A stretch of DNA of 64,000 nt from Bacteroidales bacterium (GTDB taxonomy: Bacteria; Bacteroidota; Bacteroidia; Bacteroidales; UBA932), in the NCBI GenBank assembly GCA_017630155.1, contig JAGBVU010000031.1, forward strand, positions 124,001 through 188,000, given 5' to 3'. Made by a program: the position numbers and the translations under genes. Position 1 is the stretch's first letter; the number at the start of each line of letters is the position of its first letter. Below are positions 18,016 through 29,389 of this stretch, in pieces. Below the pieces are notes generated by a model. That model was not told where the DNA came from and did no database searches. It worked only from the letters and a program-made list of their open reading frames with translations.

Positions 18016-20330
18016 TACTCTTTGATATCTACTCTGGTGACACTTTCTACACCTTTTATCTGTCTCAATACCGACATCATGTTTTCAAGGTCTTCAATAT
18101 GATGGACATAGCAGTCGAGGAACCCTTCAAATACACCGTCGTGTGTCTCCACATTTACCCTCCTGAGGTTTATGCTGAGGTCTTTGGATACCGACTTGGT
18201 CACATCATTGAGGATACCGAGCCTGTCCATACCCCATAGCCTTACGCGGGCCAGATGGGACATCACGGTGTGCTTCGACCATTTGGCGTTAACTATATTT
18301 TCACCCTCTTTGGATGCCCTCTCGATGGCATTCGGACAGCTCTTCTTGTGGACTATAACAGTGCCGTCAGCCTCAATGAAGCCTACCACATTGTCTCCCG
18401 GGATAGGGTGGCAACAGTCTGCAGTGGTGTATGATAAGGTCTTCTCTGCCGCATTCTCCTCGAGGATATACTCCTTGTTTTTCCCCATCTTGGCCTTGAG
18501 TTCGTCTTTTGGAGAGCTGCCGCCAAATGTGAAATCGTCATCATCATCCTCATAAAGTGCCGGATCATCCACCTTCTTCTCCTTATTGCTTCTGAGGAAC
18601 TGGAGTGACCAGTACATAACATTCTTGTTGATGGTGTTTTTCTTGAGGATGGACTCCAGATTGTCAAGCTTGATAATCCCTGCCGATATCTTGGTGTAGA
18701 GCTCATCCTTATTGTTCATATTGTAGGCCTCGATCAGCTTCCTGAGGACTCTGCTCTGAGGTTTTACACCGTATCTTGCAAGCTCTTTTTCGAGAATATC
18801 CTGACCTTTCTTGAGGGTGGCTTCAATGTCGTCCTTGATCCTCTCCACCACTATTGAACGGGCCTTGCCTGTCTTGAGGAAATCGAGCCACTCCCTCTGA
18901 GGCTTTTGCGATTCAGCAGTGATGATCTCTATCTGGTCACCATTCTTGAGCTCATAGGATAGTGGGACAAGTTTCATGTTGACCTTGGCTGCAATGGCGT
19001 GATTGCCCACCTGTGAGTGTATGTAGTAGGCAAAATCGAGTGCAGTAGCCCCTTTTGGAAGTGTCTTGGACTCACCTTTAGGGGTGAAGACATATATCTC
19101 AGAGCCGAGAAGACTCTCGTGGAATTTGTCGAGGAATTTGAGGGCATTGGCATCGGGATTCTCGAGGACGTCACGGACCATATCGAGCCAGTGGTCCATC
19201 TCCTGTTCCACAGTACGTACACCCGAATCTACCCCCTGTTTCTTATATGACCAGTGGGCAGCAATACCCCTTTCAGCTATGGCATCCATCCTCTCCGAAC
19301 GGATCTGTACCTCAATCCAGTTTCCTGTCTGGCTCATCACTGTGCAGTGAAGAGCTTCATAACCATTGGATTTTGGCTGTGATACCCAGTCGCGAATACG
19401 GTCTGTCTTGGAGCGGTATATACCGGTCACAAGGGCATATATATGCCAGGCCTGAGTCCTTTCATCAAAGCCATCGAGGGGCTTGAATATGATACGGACT
19501 GCGTAAAGGTCAAAAATCTGCTCAAACGATACCCCTTTTGTCGCCATCTTTTTCCAGATGGAGTAGGGGGTCTTGGTCCTCTTCATCACAGAGAACTTGA
19601 AACCTTCATCAGATAGGACTTTGACAATAGGGTCCAGGAAGGCATCCATCTGGACATTTTTCCTCCTGATCATATCATCTATCCTGGCCTTAATCTGATT
19701 GTATGCTTCCGGTTCACGGGTCTTCAGCCATATGTTCTCCATTTCGGATTTCATGCTGTAGAGACCCAGCCTGTGTGCCAGTGGTACAAATATATACATC
19801 GTCTCACTGAGGATTTTGTCCTTCTTGTGGTCAGGCATTGAGTCGATAGTCCTGACATTGTGGAGACGGTCGGCGAGTTTGATGAGGACGACGCGAACAT
19901 CCTCATTGAGTGTAAGGAGGATCCTTTTGAAGTTCTCAGCCTGCATATTGGCACCGGGACCGGTATCAAGGGCGGCCTTGATCTTGGTTAGACCATCCAC
20001 GAGTGATGCAATCTTGGTACCGAAGAGCCTTTCGATATCCTGAACTGTGTAGTCTGTATCTTCGACCACATCGTGCAGAAGTGCAGCAGCGATCGATTTG
20101 TAACCCAGACCAATCTCCTGAACCACAATTTTGGCTACTTGTATGGGGTGTATTATATATGGTATGCCTGAACGGCGGCGCACCCCTTTGTGTGCCTCAT
20201 TTGCAAATTCAAAAGCTTTTATGACACCTTGATACTCCTCCTCTGAGGCGCATCTCTTCTTGCTGACCACTCTGAGTTCTTCGAACTCCTGCTGGATAAG
20301 GTCATAATCCTCTTTAGTAAACTCAACCAT
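18015..20330 (-). CDS. Bifunctional (p)ppGpp synthetase/hydrolase, Rel/SpoT family
   Basis: 771 residues from ATG 20330, two bases after the hydG stop. The N-terminal HD hydrolase domain (HPIQVAKIVV, LLHDVVEDTDYT) is followed by the synthetase domain (KTPYSIWKKM, IFDLYAVRIIF, DWVSQPKSNGYEALHCTV), a TGS domain (IYVFTPKGESKTLPKGATALDFA), and at the C-terminus a zinc-finger-like CCHPIPGD region and an ACT domain (ILNDVTKSVSKD). All parts for ppGpp synthesis and breakdown are present. It controls the stringent response. It sits in the chain YihY, HydG, SpoT, Ig-like lipoprotein, beta-barrel protein. Confidence 0.93.
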   Translation of the reverse strand: MVEFTKEDYDLIQQEFEELRVVSKKRCASEEEYQGVIKAFEFANEAHKGVRRRSGIPYIIHPIQVAKIVVQEIGLGYKSIAAALLHDVVEDTDYTVQDIERLFGTKIASLVDGLTKIKAALDTGPGANMQAENFKRILLTLNEDVRVVLIKLADRLHNVRTIDSMPDHKKDKILSETMYIFVPLAHRLGLYSMKSEMENIWLKTREPEAYNQIKARIDDMIRRKNVQMDAFLDPIVKVLSDEGFKFSVMKRTKTPYSIWKKMATKGVSFEQIFDLYAVRIIFKPLDGFDERTQAWHIYALVTGIYRSKTDRIRDWVSQPKSNGYEALHCTVMSQTGNWIEVQIRSERMDAIAERGIAAHWSYKKQGVDSGVRTVEQEMDHWLDMVRDVLENPDANALKFLDKFHESLLGSEIYVFTPKGESKTLPKGATALDFAYYIHSQVGNHAIAAKVNMKLVPLSYELKNGDQIEIITAESQKPQREWLDFLKTGKARSIVVERIKDDIEATLKKGQDILEKELARYGVKPQSRVLRKLIEAYNMNNKDELYTKISAGIIKLDNLESILKKNTINKNVMYWSLQFLRSNKEKKVDDPALYEDDDDDFTFGGSSPKDELKAKMGKNKEYILEENAAEKTLSYTTADCCHPIPGDNVVGFIEADGTVIVHKKSCPNAIERASKEGENIVNAKWSKHTVMSHLARVRLWGMDRLGILNDVTKSVSKDLSINLRRVNVETHDGVFEGFLDCYVHHIEDLENMMSVLRQIKGVESVTRVDIKE

Positions 20331-20332
20331 AA

Positions 20333-21733
20333 TCAATAAAGTATATCGCGTGTACCTTTCTTAATCTTTTCAAGTCTCTCCCTCACATTTATCCTCTGTT
20401 CTATATTTGGAAGCTGCGCTATCTCCCTCTCTATCAGTTCGTATCCCACCTTCTTAGTCTCTTCTGAAGAGTAGTCCTCAAGATACTCTGCCAGTGTGAG
20501 TATTGCATTTCTGGTGCAGAATTTCTTGATGAATCCCGGGATGGCGTACTCCATAAAGTGGGTACCTGTCCTGCCGACACGGTAACATGCTGTGCAGAAG
20601 CTCGGGATGAAATCTCTGCTGAGAAGCCATCTCATCACCTCGTCAAGATTGCGGGTGTCACCTACGGCAAACTGCTCTTTCTTAAGGTCCTGCTCATCCC
20701 CCTTGCGTTCCTGATTGTAACCGCCAATCTCCAGTTTGGTACCTGCATCTATCTGACTTACACCAAATTCCATCACCTCGTCACGAATAGCCTTTGACTC
20801 GCGTGCTGTCATAATGAGACCTGTGTACGGGACAGCTAGTCTGAGGATGGCCACAAGTTTCTTGAAATCTTCATCGCTTACCCTGTATGGGAGATCCAGA
20901 TTGAGACCGTTGGCGGGCTGGATTCTGGGGAAACTGATGGTGTGTGGACCTACTCCGTGAGTAGCTTGTAGGTGGATAGCGTGTGAAACAAGCCCCAGTA
21001 CCTCATATCTCCAGTCATAAAGTCCGAATAGGGCACCGATCCCCATATCATCTATACCACCTTCGAAGGCCCTGTCCATAGCGTGGAGCCTCCAGTGGTA
21101 ATCACCTTTAGGTGTCCCTGCAGGGTGGTATTTGGCATATGTCTCCTCGTGGTATGTCTCCTGGAACACTTGGAATGTCCCGATTCCTGCCTCTTTTACG
21201 ATCCTGTACCCCTCCACATCGAGAGGTGCGGCATTGATATTGACCCTGCGGATCTCACCATTGCCCGATTTGACAGAATATGCAGTTTTGACTGTCTGAG
21301 CTATGAATTCGGGTGTATATCTCGGGTGCTCCCCATAAACCAGAATGAGCCTTTTATGCCCTTCATCCTCAAGGGCCACAATCTCATTTTCAAGCTCCTC
21401 CTGGCTCAGAGTGTGGCGCACTGTGGTATTGAGGGTGCTGCGGAAACCGCAATATTTGCAGTTGTTGATACAATAATTTCCTATGTAAAGTGGAGCGAAG
21501 AGGACAATGCGGTTGCCATAAATGGACCTCTTCAGCTCTCTGGCTGTGGCAAAAAGTTCATCGAGACCCTCTTTTGACTCGATGGCAATAAGTGCTGCCA
21601 CCTCCTCAAGGTTGAGAGCCTGTTTCTCCCTGCTCTTGGCAAAAATCTCCCGGCATTTGTCCATGTCCTCGTGGGTGTCACGGATGAGTGCCTGAAGATG
21701 TGAGTCGTCTATGAAATTTTTATATTTTGTCAT
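20333..21733 (-). CDS. hydG: [FeFe]-hydrogenase maturation radical SAM protein HydG
   Basis: 466 residues, full length. HydG is the radical SAM tyrosine lyase that makes the CO and CN ligands of the [FeFe]-hydrogenase H-cluster. The radical SAM cluster motif reads NYCINNCKYCGF near residue 90 (CxxxCxxC). The C-terminal auxiliary cluster ligands are CTACYRVGRTG, with a further Cys about 22 residues on (FIKKFC), as in HydG and not in ThiH. No hydE, hydF or hydrogenase gene is in the window. Its start overlaps the YihY gene stop by four bases. Confidence 0.93.
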   Translation of the reverse strand: MTKYKNFIDDSHLQALIRDTHEDMDKCREIFAKSREKQALNLEEVAALIAIESKEGLDELFATARELKRSIYGNRIVLFAPLYIGNYCINNCKYCGFRSTLNTTVRHTLSQEELENEIVALEDEGHKRLILVYGEHPRYTPEFIAQTVKTAYSVKSGNGEIRRVNINAAPLDVEGYRIVKEAGIGTFQVFQETYHEETYAKYHPAGTPKGDYHWRLHAMDRAFEGGIDDMGIGALFGLYDWRYEVLGLVSHAIHLQATHGVGPHTISFPRIQPANGLNLDLPYRVSDEDFKKLVAILRLAVPYTGLIMTARESKAIRDEVMEFGVSQIDAGTKLEIGGYNQERKGDEQDLKKEQFAVGDTRNLDEVMRWLLSRDFIPSFCTACYRVGRTGTHFMEYAIPGFIKKFCTRNAILTLAEYLEDYSSEETKKVGYELIEREIAQLPNIEQRINVRERLEKIKKGTRDILY

Positions 21734-22632
21734 TTGCGTCTTCTAAGTAAATTCAATTTTTCTAAATCTGACCAATGGAACTCCCTCGGGTATTGCCCCA
21801 GGTTCTGGATGGAGTAGGAGACCTGTGCCCCGATTATTATTATGAACCATCCGAAGTTAACCCACACCATAAAGAGGGGAATGGCGGCAAACACGCCGTA
21901 AACTGCATTCATTCTGGATACAAACACCTGTGTCTCGATATAGAGACATTGGACAATAGTGAATGCTGCTGATGCAGCAAGTGCCGCTTTGAAGGCATTC
22001 CTGAACTTTACATGGGCATTGGGGATAAACTTGAACATACAGGCAAACAGAAGTGCTGCCACAATGTAGAATATGAGCCACTTGATTATGTCCCTCATAT
22101 TGAAGAACGGGACCTCAATCATCCACATATTCTTCACTCCGTCAGATATCACCAGGGCCATACCCAGGAATATTATCACCATAAAAGGGGAGAGGAAGAG
22201 GATCAGGATGTACGAAAGTGCCCTTTTCCACCATATCCTCGATGTCTCTACAAACCAAATGGTGTTGAATGATCTCTCCACACAGAGAAGAAGCCATACC
22301 ACCAACCAGAGGAATACCCCAAATGAGATTACCCCATATATGTTCTTTTCAGTAGAGACCAGGATGTTGTCAGCAAAACTTAAGAATGTGTTCACTATCT
22401 CCTGGTCAGAGAAATATTTGTGGATCAGATCATTGAGGATGCTGCTCAATCCAAATCCATCAGTGATGCTGAATATCAGTGCAATAAATGGAACTACAGC
22501 CATAGTGGAGAAGAAACTCAAAGCCACAGCCTGCCAGTTGAGCCCCAACTTGCTGTAGTTGTCAAGGGTGAAGGCCACTATCTTCAGCTGCCTTTTTCCC
22601 CACATTATGAATTTCCTCTTTCTGCTCTCCAT
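21730..22632 (-). CDS. YihY/BrkB-family membrane protein
   Basis: 300 residues with about six membrane segments. It has the family pattern ALSFFSTMAVVPFIALIFS, later NTIWFVETSRIWWKRALSYI and AAIPLFMVWVNFGWFIIIIGAQ. YihY/UPF0761 proteins are conserved inner-membrane proteins of uncertain role (once called ribonuclease BN). The gene lies between the flavodiiron protein (six bases upstream) and hydG, with overlapping ends. Confidence 0.88.
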   Translation of the reverse strand: MESRKRKFIMWGKRQLKIVAFTLDNYSKLGLNWQAVALSFFSTMAVVPFIALIFSITDGFGLSSILNDLIHKYFSDQEIVNTFLSFADNILVSTEKNIYGVISFGVFLWLVVWLLLCVERSFNTIWFVETSRIWWKRALSYILILFLSPFMVIIFLGMALVISDGVKNMWMIEVPFFNMRDIIKWLIFYIVAALLFACMFKFIPNAHVKFRNAFKAALAASAAFTIVQCLYIETQVFVSRMNAVYGVFAAIPLFMVWVNFGWFIIIIGAQVSYSIQNLGQYPREFHWSDLEKLNLLRRRK

Positions 22633-22638
22633 AATATC

Positions 22639-23823
22639 CTATTTAAGTGCCTCTGCAAAGGTTTTTGCGAACTCTTTTACACCTGCAAGTTTCTCGTCGG
22701 TAGTTACTCCTGATACCTCAAGGGCATTCTCAAGGAATGGCTGTTTGATGTCGGTAAGGGATTTCTTGAGGGTTCTGACACCTGCTGCGTTCCATGATGA
22801 TGAACCGAATAGGGCGATGGTCTTGTTCTGAGGGTTCGCTACCGAGATCTCGTGCACAAGGTGGTGCATCATAGGGTGCATCTGACCGTTGTAGGCACAG
22901 GTACCAAGGATGAGGCCGCTGTACTCCCAGATTTCGTTGATCAGGTATGAGACATGTGTGGTCGATACATCATATGTGCGGATATTTTTGATACCCTCCT
23001 CAGCCAGAGCACGACCGATAGCGTCAGCCATCTTCTCTGTGTTGCCGTACATTGAAGCGTAGATGATCACTACACCCTTCTCTGCCTGGTGGGTGCTCCA
23101 CTTGTTGTACAGGTCAAGCACTTTGGCAGGATTCTCCCTCCAGATAGGGCCGTGAGAAGGGCAGATGATTTTGATCTCAAGACCTGCAAGCTTTTTGAAT
23201 GCAAGCTGCACCTTGTCGCTCCATTTGCCCACGATATTTGAGTAATATCTCCTCATCTCGGTGAGGTAATTGCGGTCAAAATCGATCTGGTCATCGAAAA
23301 TGCCACCGTCAAGTGAGCCGAATCCGCCGAATGCATCACAAGAGAATAGGATCTTGTCTGTGGTGTCGTATGTAACCATAGTCTCAGGCCAGTGTACCCA
23401 AGGGACCCAGGCAAAAGTGAGGACGTGGTGGCCCAGATTAAGGGTGCTGCCATCCATCACCTCAAGTTTCTGCTCTGCAGGTACTGAGTAATAGTTCTCA
23501 AGGAGTTTGAAAGTGGTGCAATTGCCCACAACTGTCACCTGAGGATACGCCCTGAGGATCTCACCGATCATACTTGAGTGGTCAGGTTCAAGGTGGTTGA
23601 TGATCAAGTATTCAAGTGGACGACCTTCAAGGATGTTGTCTATCCTTTTGAGGTAATCATTGTCTGAACCGTATTCAAGTGTGTCTACAAGTGCAGGGTG
23701 TTCATCGGCGATAAGGTATGTATTGTAAGATACTCCGTATGGAAGTGGCCAATTGTTCTCGAATAGGTGTTTCTTTCTGTCATTAGTTCCTACATAGTGG
23801 ACCTTGTTCGAAATAATCGTCAT
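22639..23823 (-). CDS. Flavodiiron protein (A-type flavoprotein)
   Basis: 394 residues. The N-terminal metallo-beta-lactamase-like domain holds the diiron ligands His77, Glu79, Asp81 and His82 (NHLEPDH). The C-terminal flavodoxin domain starts near residue 255 with the FMN-binding ASMYGNTEKMA. Such cytosolic enzymes reduce O2 to water or NO to N2O in anaerobes, with electrons normally from rubredoxin. No rubredoxin domain or gene is seen here. It begins five bases after ligA and heads towards YihY, hydG and spoT. Confidence 0.93.
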   Translation of the reverse strand: MTIISNKVHYVGTNDRKKHLFENNWPLPYGVSYNTYLIADEHPALVDTLEYGSDNDYLKRIDNILEGRPLEYLIINHLEPDHSSMIGEILRAYPQVTVVGNCTTFKLLENYYSVPAEQKLEVMDGSTLNLGHHVLTFAWVPWVHWPETMVTYDTTDKILFSCDAFGGFGSLDGGIFDDQIDFDRNYLTEMRRYYSNIVGKWSDKVQLAFKKLAGLEIKIICPSHGPIWRENPAKVLDLYNKWSTHQAEKGVVIIYASMYGNTEKMADAIGRALAEEGIKNIRTYDVSTTHVSYLINEIWEYSGLILGTCAYNGQMHPMMHHLVHEISVANPQNKTIALFGSSSWNAAGVRTLKKSLTDIKQPFLENALEVSGVTTDEKLAGVKEFAKTFAEALK

Positions 23824-23828
23824 ATCTA

Positions 23829-25967
<2,139 letters not shown>

Positions 25968-25970
25968 TCA

Positions 25971-25978
25971 CAAATATA
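25971..25978 (-). promoter_or_regulatory. -7 box of ligA
   Basis: CAAATATA on the plus strand, TATATTTG on the minus strand, matches TAnnTTTG and lies 10 bases upstream of the ligA ATG (25961). No clear TTTG is found at the -33 position. Confidence 0.45.
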
Positions 25979-26058
25979 GTAAAAATATACGGATTAATGA
26001 TTAATTAATGGAGGTAAATTTAGTGTCCATAAATTTTTTTTAATTTAAGCAGAAGTAT

Positions 26059-26066
26059 TACTTTTG
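26059..26066 (+). promoter_or_regulatory. -7 box of the phosphofructokinase gene
   Basis: TACTTTTG matches TAnnTTTG and lies 45 bases before the ATG at 26112. The -33 region is only a T-run (26034-26042). Confidence 0.55.
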
Positions 26067-26111
26067 CGCCTTGAAATTTTGAGAGAAAATTAATAAAGAG
26101 AGATTAAGACA

Positions 26112-27359
26112 ATGAAAGATTCAATTGTTATCCTGACCGGTGGCGGTCCAGCTCCCGGAATCAACACAGTAGTTGGTACTATTGCCAAGACTTTCCTTGA
26201 CAAAGGTTACAGAGTAATCGGTCTTCATGGTGGATACTCAGCTATCTTCACCAAAGAGCCAAAATGCACAGAATTCGACTTTTTCCTAGCAGATTCAATC
26301 TTCAATCGTGGTGGTTCTTTCTTGAGAATGAGCCGTTACAAACCAACCCAGGAAGATTTCGAGAACAACTTCAACGAGACATTCTTCAAAGAGAACAATA
26401 TCAAACTTCTTGTGACCGTAGGTGGTGACGATACAGCTTCTACAGCAAACCGTATTGCCAAATTCCTCAAGAGCAAGAACTACCCTATCCAGAATATCCA
26501 CGTTCCAAAAACTATCGACAACGACCTTCCTCTTCCAAACAATGAGCCTACATTCGGTTACAACTCTGCAAAATCAGAGGGTACCAGAGTGGCTACCACA
26601 GTTTACGAGGATGCACGTACCAGCGGTACCTGGTATCTTATCTCTGCAATGGGCCGTTCAGCCGGTCACCTTGCTATGGGTATCGCAGCTTCTTGCCACT
26701 ATCCTATGGTAGTTATCCCTGAGATGTTCAACAAATCTGAGGTTTCTATCGAGAAGATTGTAAATCTTGCCATCTCATCTATCGTCAAGAGGATGATTAT
26801 GGGTGTATGCTACGGTGGTGTAATGATCTCAGAGGGTGTGTTCCACATCCTTAGCGATGAGGACTTGAAGAATTCAGGTGTTACATTCTCATTCGATGCA
26901 CACGGTCACCCAGAGCTTGGTAAAGTTTCTAAAGCTCAGGTATTCAATACTGTACTCGAGAACAAAATGAAAGCTCTTGGCCTTAAAGTGAAGACCCGTC
27001 CAGTAGAGATCGGTTATGATGTAAGATGCCAAACCCCTGTTGCTTACGACTTGACATACTGCTCACAGCTTGCTTACGGTGTATGGAAACTTTTCCACGC
27101 AGGTGAGACCGGCTGTATGGTATACGTAAACGGCAAAGGTGTAGCTTCTCCTCTATACTTGACTGACCTTCAGGATCCTACCACTGGTAAGATTCCACCA
27201 AGGCTCGTTAACATCGATAGTGAAGAGGTACAGAACGTATTCAAATACGAACTTCACTACATCCGTCCAGAGGATTACGAGGCTGCCAAGAAATATCTTG
27301 CAAACCCTGAGGAGTACGACTTCTACAAAATCCTTAACTGGGAGTATCCACAAGAGTAA
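26112..27359 (+). CDS. 6-phosphofructokinase, with PPi-type signature residues
   Basis: 415 residues. It phosphorylates fructose-6-phosphate in glycolysis. The N-terminal nucleotide-binding loop is LTGGGPAPGINTV. The motifs VGGDD (Asp106-Asp107) and PKTIDND (132-138, Lys133) carry the residue pair known to distinguish PPi-dependent enzymes: Asp instead of Gly after GGD, and Lys in the PKTIDND motif. The phosphoryl donor is therefore probably pyrophosphate, which makes the step reversible. Codon usage suggests high expression. It is monocistronic, with its own promoter and terminator. Confidence 0.88.
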   Translation: MKDSIVILTGGGPAPGINTVVGTIAKTFLDKGYRVIGLHGGYSAIFTKEPKCTEFDFFLADSIFNRGGSFLRMSRYKPTQEDFENNFNETFFKENNIKLLVTVGGDDTASTANRIAKFLKSKNYPIQNIHVPKTIDNDLPLPNNEPTFGYNSAKSEGTRVATTVYEDARTSGTWYLISAMGRSAGHLAMGIAASCHYPMVVIPEMFNKSEVSIEKIVNLAISSIVKRMIMGVCYGGVMISEGVFHILSDEDLKNSGVTFSFDAHGHPELGKVSKAQVFNTVLENKMKALGLKVKTRPVEIGYDVRCQTPVAYDLTYCSQLAYGVWKLFHAGETGCMVYVNGKGVASPLYLTDLQDPTTGKIPPRLVNIDSEEVQNVFKYELHYIRPEDYEAAKKYLANPEEYDFYKILNWEYPQE

Positions 27360-27409
27360 ACGTTCTGTAGGTGTAGCCTAGTGCGACACTAAGGAATAAA
27401 ATATCAGAA

Positions 27410-27445
27410 GGGGCTGACTAAAAAGCATTAGTCAAGCCCCTTTTT
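27410..27445 (+). terminator. Terminator of the phosphofructokinase gene
   Basis: GGGGCTGACTAA (27410-27421) pairs with TTAGTCAAGCCCC (27428-27440) with one bulged base, followed by five T. This is a typical intrinsic terminator 50 bases after the stop. Confidence 0.85.
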
Positions 27446-27764
27446 CTTGTCTTCAGTGAGGTCGACTATGTTTCAAAAATCCATTCTCTGGGGGGTGGCT
27501 TGAGTTTGACAGTCAGACTCTTATTTCATATCGGGCTCTCCCGACATATTCTGTGTGGACTACTACCAAATGTCTGTGTGCCGGGCCCCCCGCTCCCCGC
27601 GTCGTCGGGTGGATTACCATCCTTGTTTTTCGGTCTTTCTGTCAGATATCCTTAAGTGTCTTGTCTATCTGGTCTACCGGCGGGCTGTTAGTTAGTTAGT
27701 AGGCAGTCTCTTGCTGTGGTAGCAACCCTTCTTATGATGATGTGATATGTGGTGGGACTCTCAT
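27446..27764. other. Non-coding stretch before palindromic element A
   Basis: About 320 bases without a supported gene. It holds a C-rich run (GGGCCCCCCGCTCCCC at 27582-27597) and a small stem TCGGG/CCCGA near 27538. Nothing further could be recognised. It may be decayed repeat DNA. Confidence 0.3.
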
Positions 27765-27903
27765 GCAAATAACCTTTTCGAGGATGAGGCCTAGATGGTG
27801 TTCTGGTAGGGGGTAATTGAAAAGGTTCACCGAATTTGGTGAACCCTTTCATCAATGTGCCTCAGAAAGCTCTCTGGAGTGGTTTTCTGAAAAGATTATT
27901 TGC
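27765..27903. repeat. Palindromic element, copy A (139 bp)
   Basis: Runs from GCAAATAACC to ATTATTTGC, an imperfect inverted repeat. The central hairpin is TGAAAAGGTTCACC / GGTGAACCCTTTCA (13 of 14 pairs, 6-base loop). A copy of the same length lies at 30444-30582 in the same orientation, and about 105 of 139 positions match by hand. Its right end covers the last codons and stop of the GH13 gene, which is read from the opposite strand. It is probably a REP/BIME-like substrate of the RAYT gene. Confidence 0.8.
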
Positions 27904-29332
27904 AGGAGCCGCTAACGATACTTGTCAGGTTGACTATATTGCCGTTGTACGCCCCGACAGATACAGTTATCTGGCTTGCACCTCCGTTTATCCCCAGGTA
28001 ATCGAATGCCTCCTTTGGAATATTGATCCTGATCTGAGCATCCCATTGGGAAAAGTTTGCTGTGACCAGGTAAATTTCCTTGCCGTCCGATCTTAAGAAA
28101 GCGAAGTGATAACGGGGATCAAAATGACCAGATTGAGGATTTACATACATTAGATCGAAAGTCTTGCCGATGCGGAAGGAGTCTTTTTTCATGGCCATCT
28201 TCATCAGCTCACGATAGATGGAGAGTATTTGTTTCTCATTATCTATCAAATCTTTATAGACATCACCTGCGTCACAACCTTCAAGAAATCGTCTCACTGA
28301 AGAGAGACTCCAGAAGTCATATATGGTGGTGCGTCCGTCCACTCCACTGTACCCCTCTGTCTCCATTCCCTGTTCTCCAAGTTCCTGACCAAAATATATC
28401 ATGAAAGGTGCGGTATTGAAAAAGAGTGATACATAAAGCATGGCGAGTGATCTCTGTGCATTGCCGGCAAAAAAGTTTGAGGCAACCCTCTGCTCATCGT
28501 GATTCTCCAGGAAGTTCAGCATCTTGGGCTGGAAGTCACCCAGACCCTGCCATACGGATGTAAGTGAAGAGGCCCAGGTGTGACCGTCAGATATTGCTCT
28601 GAGTGTATCGTAAAATCCAGACTTGTCATAAAGGTAATCAAACCCTCCCCTTGTGATGTACGGATGGTAGTTGTGCGGCTGATAGATCTCTGCCACGAAT
28701 ATGATTCCTGGATAGGCTTCTTTCAATTGGGGGATACACCATTCCCAAAAATCGACTGTTACCAACTCCACCATATCACATCTGAATCCATCTACCCCTT
28801 TTGCTGCCCAAAACATAAGGATATCCTTCATTTTGGTCCAAGTGTCACGGGATCCGTAATTCAATTTTACAGTGTCTGTCCAGTCCCCGTCGTGAATGCG
28901 TCCCGGGTAGAAATTTTCATCACCGAAAGGGGCGACTGTTGAATTGTATTCCCTTGACAAGTGATTTGGTATGAAGTCTATAATTACCTTAAGACCAGCT
29001 TTATGTGTGCGTGCAACAAGTGATTCGAATTCCTTCATCCTCTTGGATGTGACCTTCGACATATATGGGTTCACATCATAGTAATCCTTGATGGCGTAAG
29101 GTGATCCGGCTTTCCCTTTTGCAGTGGTATCTCCGTCAGTAGCGTGACGGATTATCCCTGTGTACCATACGTGTGTAACAGCCAATTCTTTAAGTTCCTT
29201 AAGGACTTTGGCTGTAATGTCACCAAATTTTCCAGATCCATTTTCAGCAAGTGTTCCATTGAAAACACATTCGGGGTTTCTGTTACCGAAAAGTCTTGGC
29301 AACATCTGATAAATTATGAATTTTTCGTGCAT
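27896..29332 (-). CDS. Cytoplasmic GH13 alpha-amylase-family enzyme
   Basis: 478 residues, no signal peptide. The four GH13 regions are intact: DFIPNH (119-124), GFRCDMVE (182-189, nucleophile Asp186), VAEIYQ (acid/base Glu215) and FLENHD (274-279, Asp279). The family cleaves or rearranges alpha-glucans such as glycogen or imported maltodextrin. The last codons (Ser-Cys-Lys-stop) lie inside palindromic element A. The gene starts 57 bases after the stop of the RAYT gene, on the same strand. Confidence 0.9.
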   Translation of the reverse strand: MHEKFIIYQMLPRLFGNRNPECVFNGTLAENGSGKFGDITAKVLKELKELAVTHVWYTGIIRHATDGDTTAKGKAGSPYAIKDYYDVNPYMSKVTSKRMKEFESLVARTHKAGLKVIIDFIPNHLSREYNSTVAPFGDENFYPGRIHDGDWTDTVKLNYGSRDTWTKMKDILMFWAAKGVDGFRCDMVELVTVDFWEWCIPQLKEAYPGIIFVAEIYQPHNYHPYITRGGFDYLYDKSGFYDTLRAISDGHTWASSLTSVWQGLGDFQPKMLNFLENHDEQRVASNFFAGNAQRSLAMLYVSLFFNTAPFMIYFGQELGEQGMETEGYSGVDGRTTIYDFWSLSSVRRFLEGCDAGDVYKDLIDNEKQILSIYRELMKMAMKKDSFRIGKTFDLMYVNPQSGHFDPRYHFAFLRSDGKEIYLVTANFSQWDAQIRINIPKEAFDYLGINGGASQITVSVGAYNGNIVNLTSIVSGSCK

Positions 29333-29389
29333 AATTCCAGTATTATCTTAATGGCAAAAATAATACTAAAACCCCTTTGCTGCAATATC

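Noticed and set aside
17506-18102. 198-codon open frame on the plus strand
   Set aside because: It is antisense to the Ig-like lipoprotein gene, with no similarity that I can see and no start signal. The minus-strand gene is clearly the real one.
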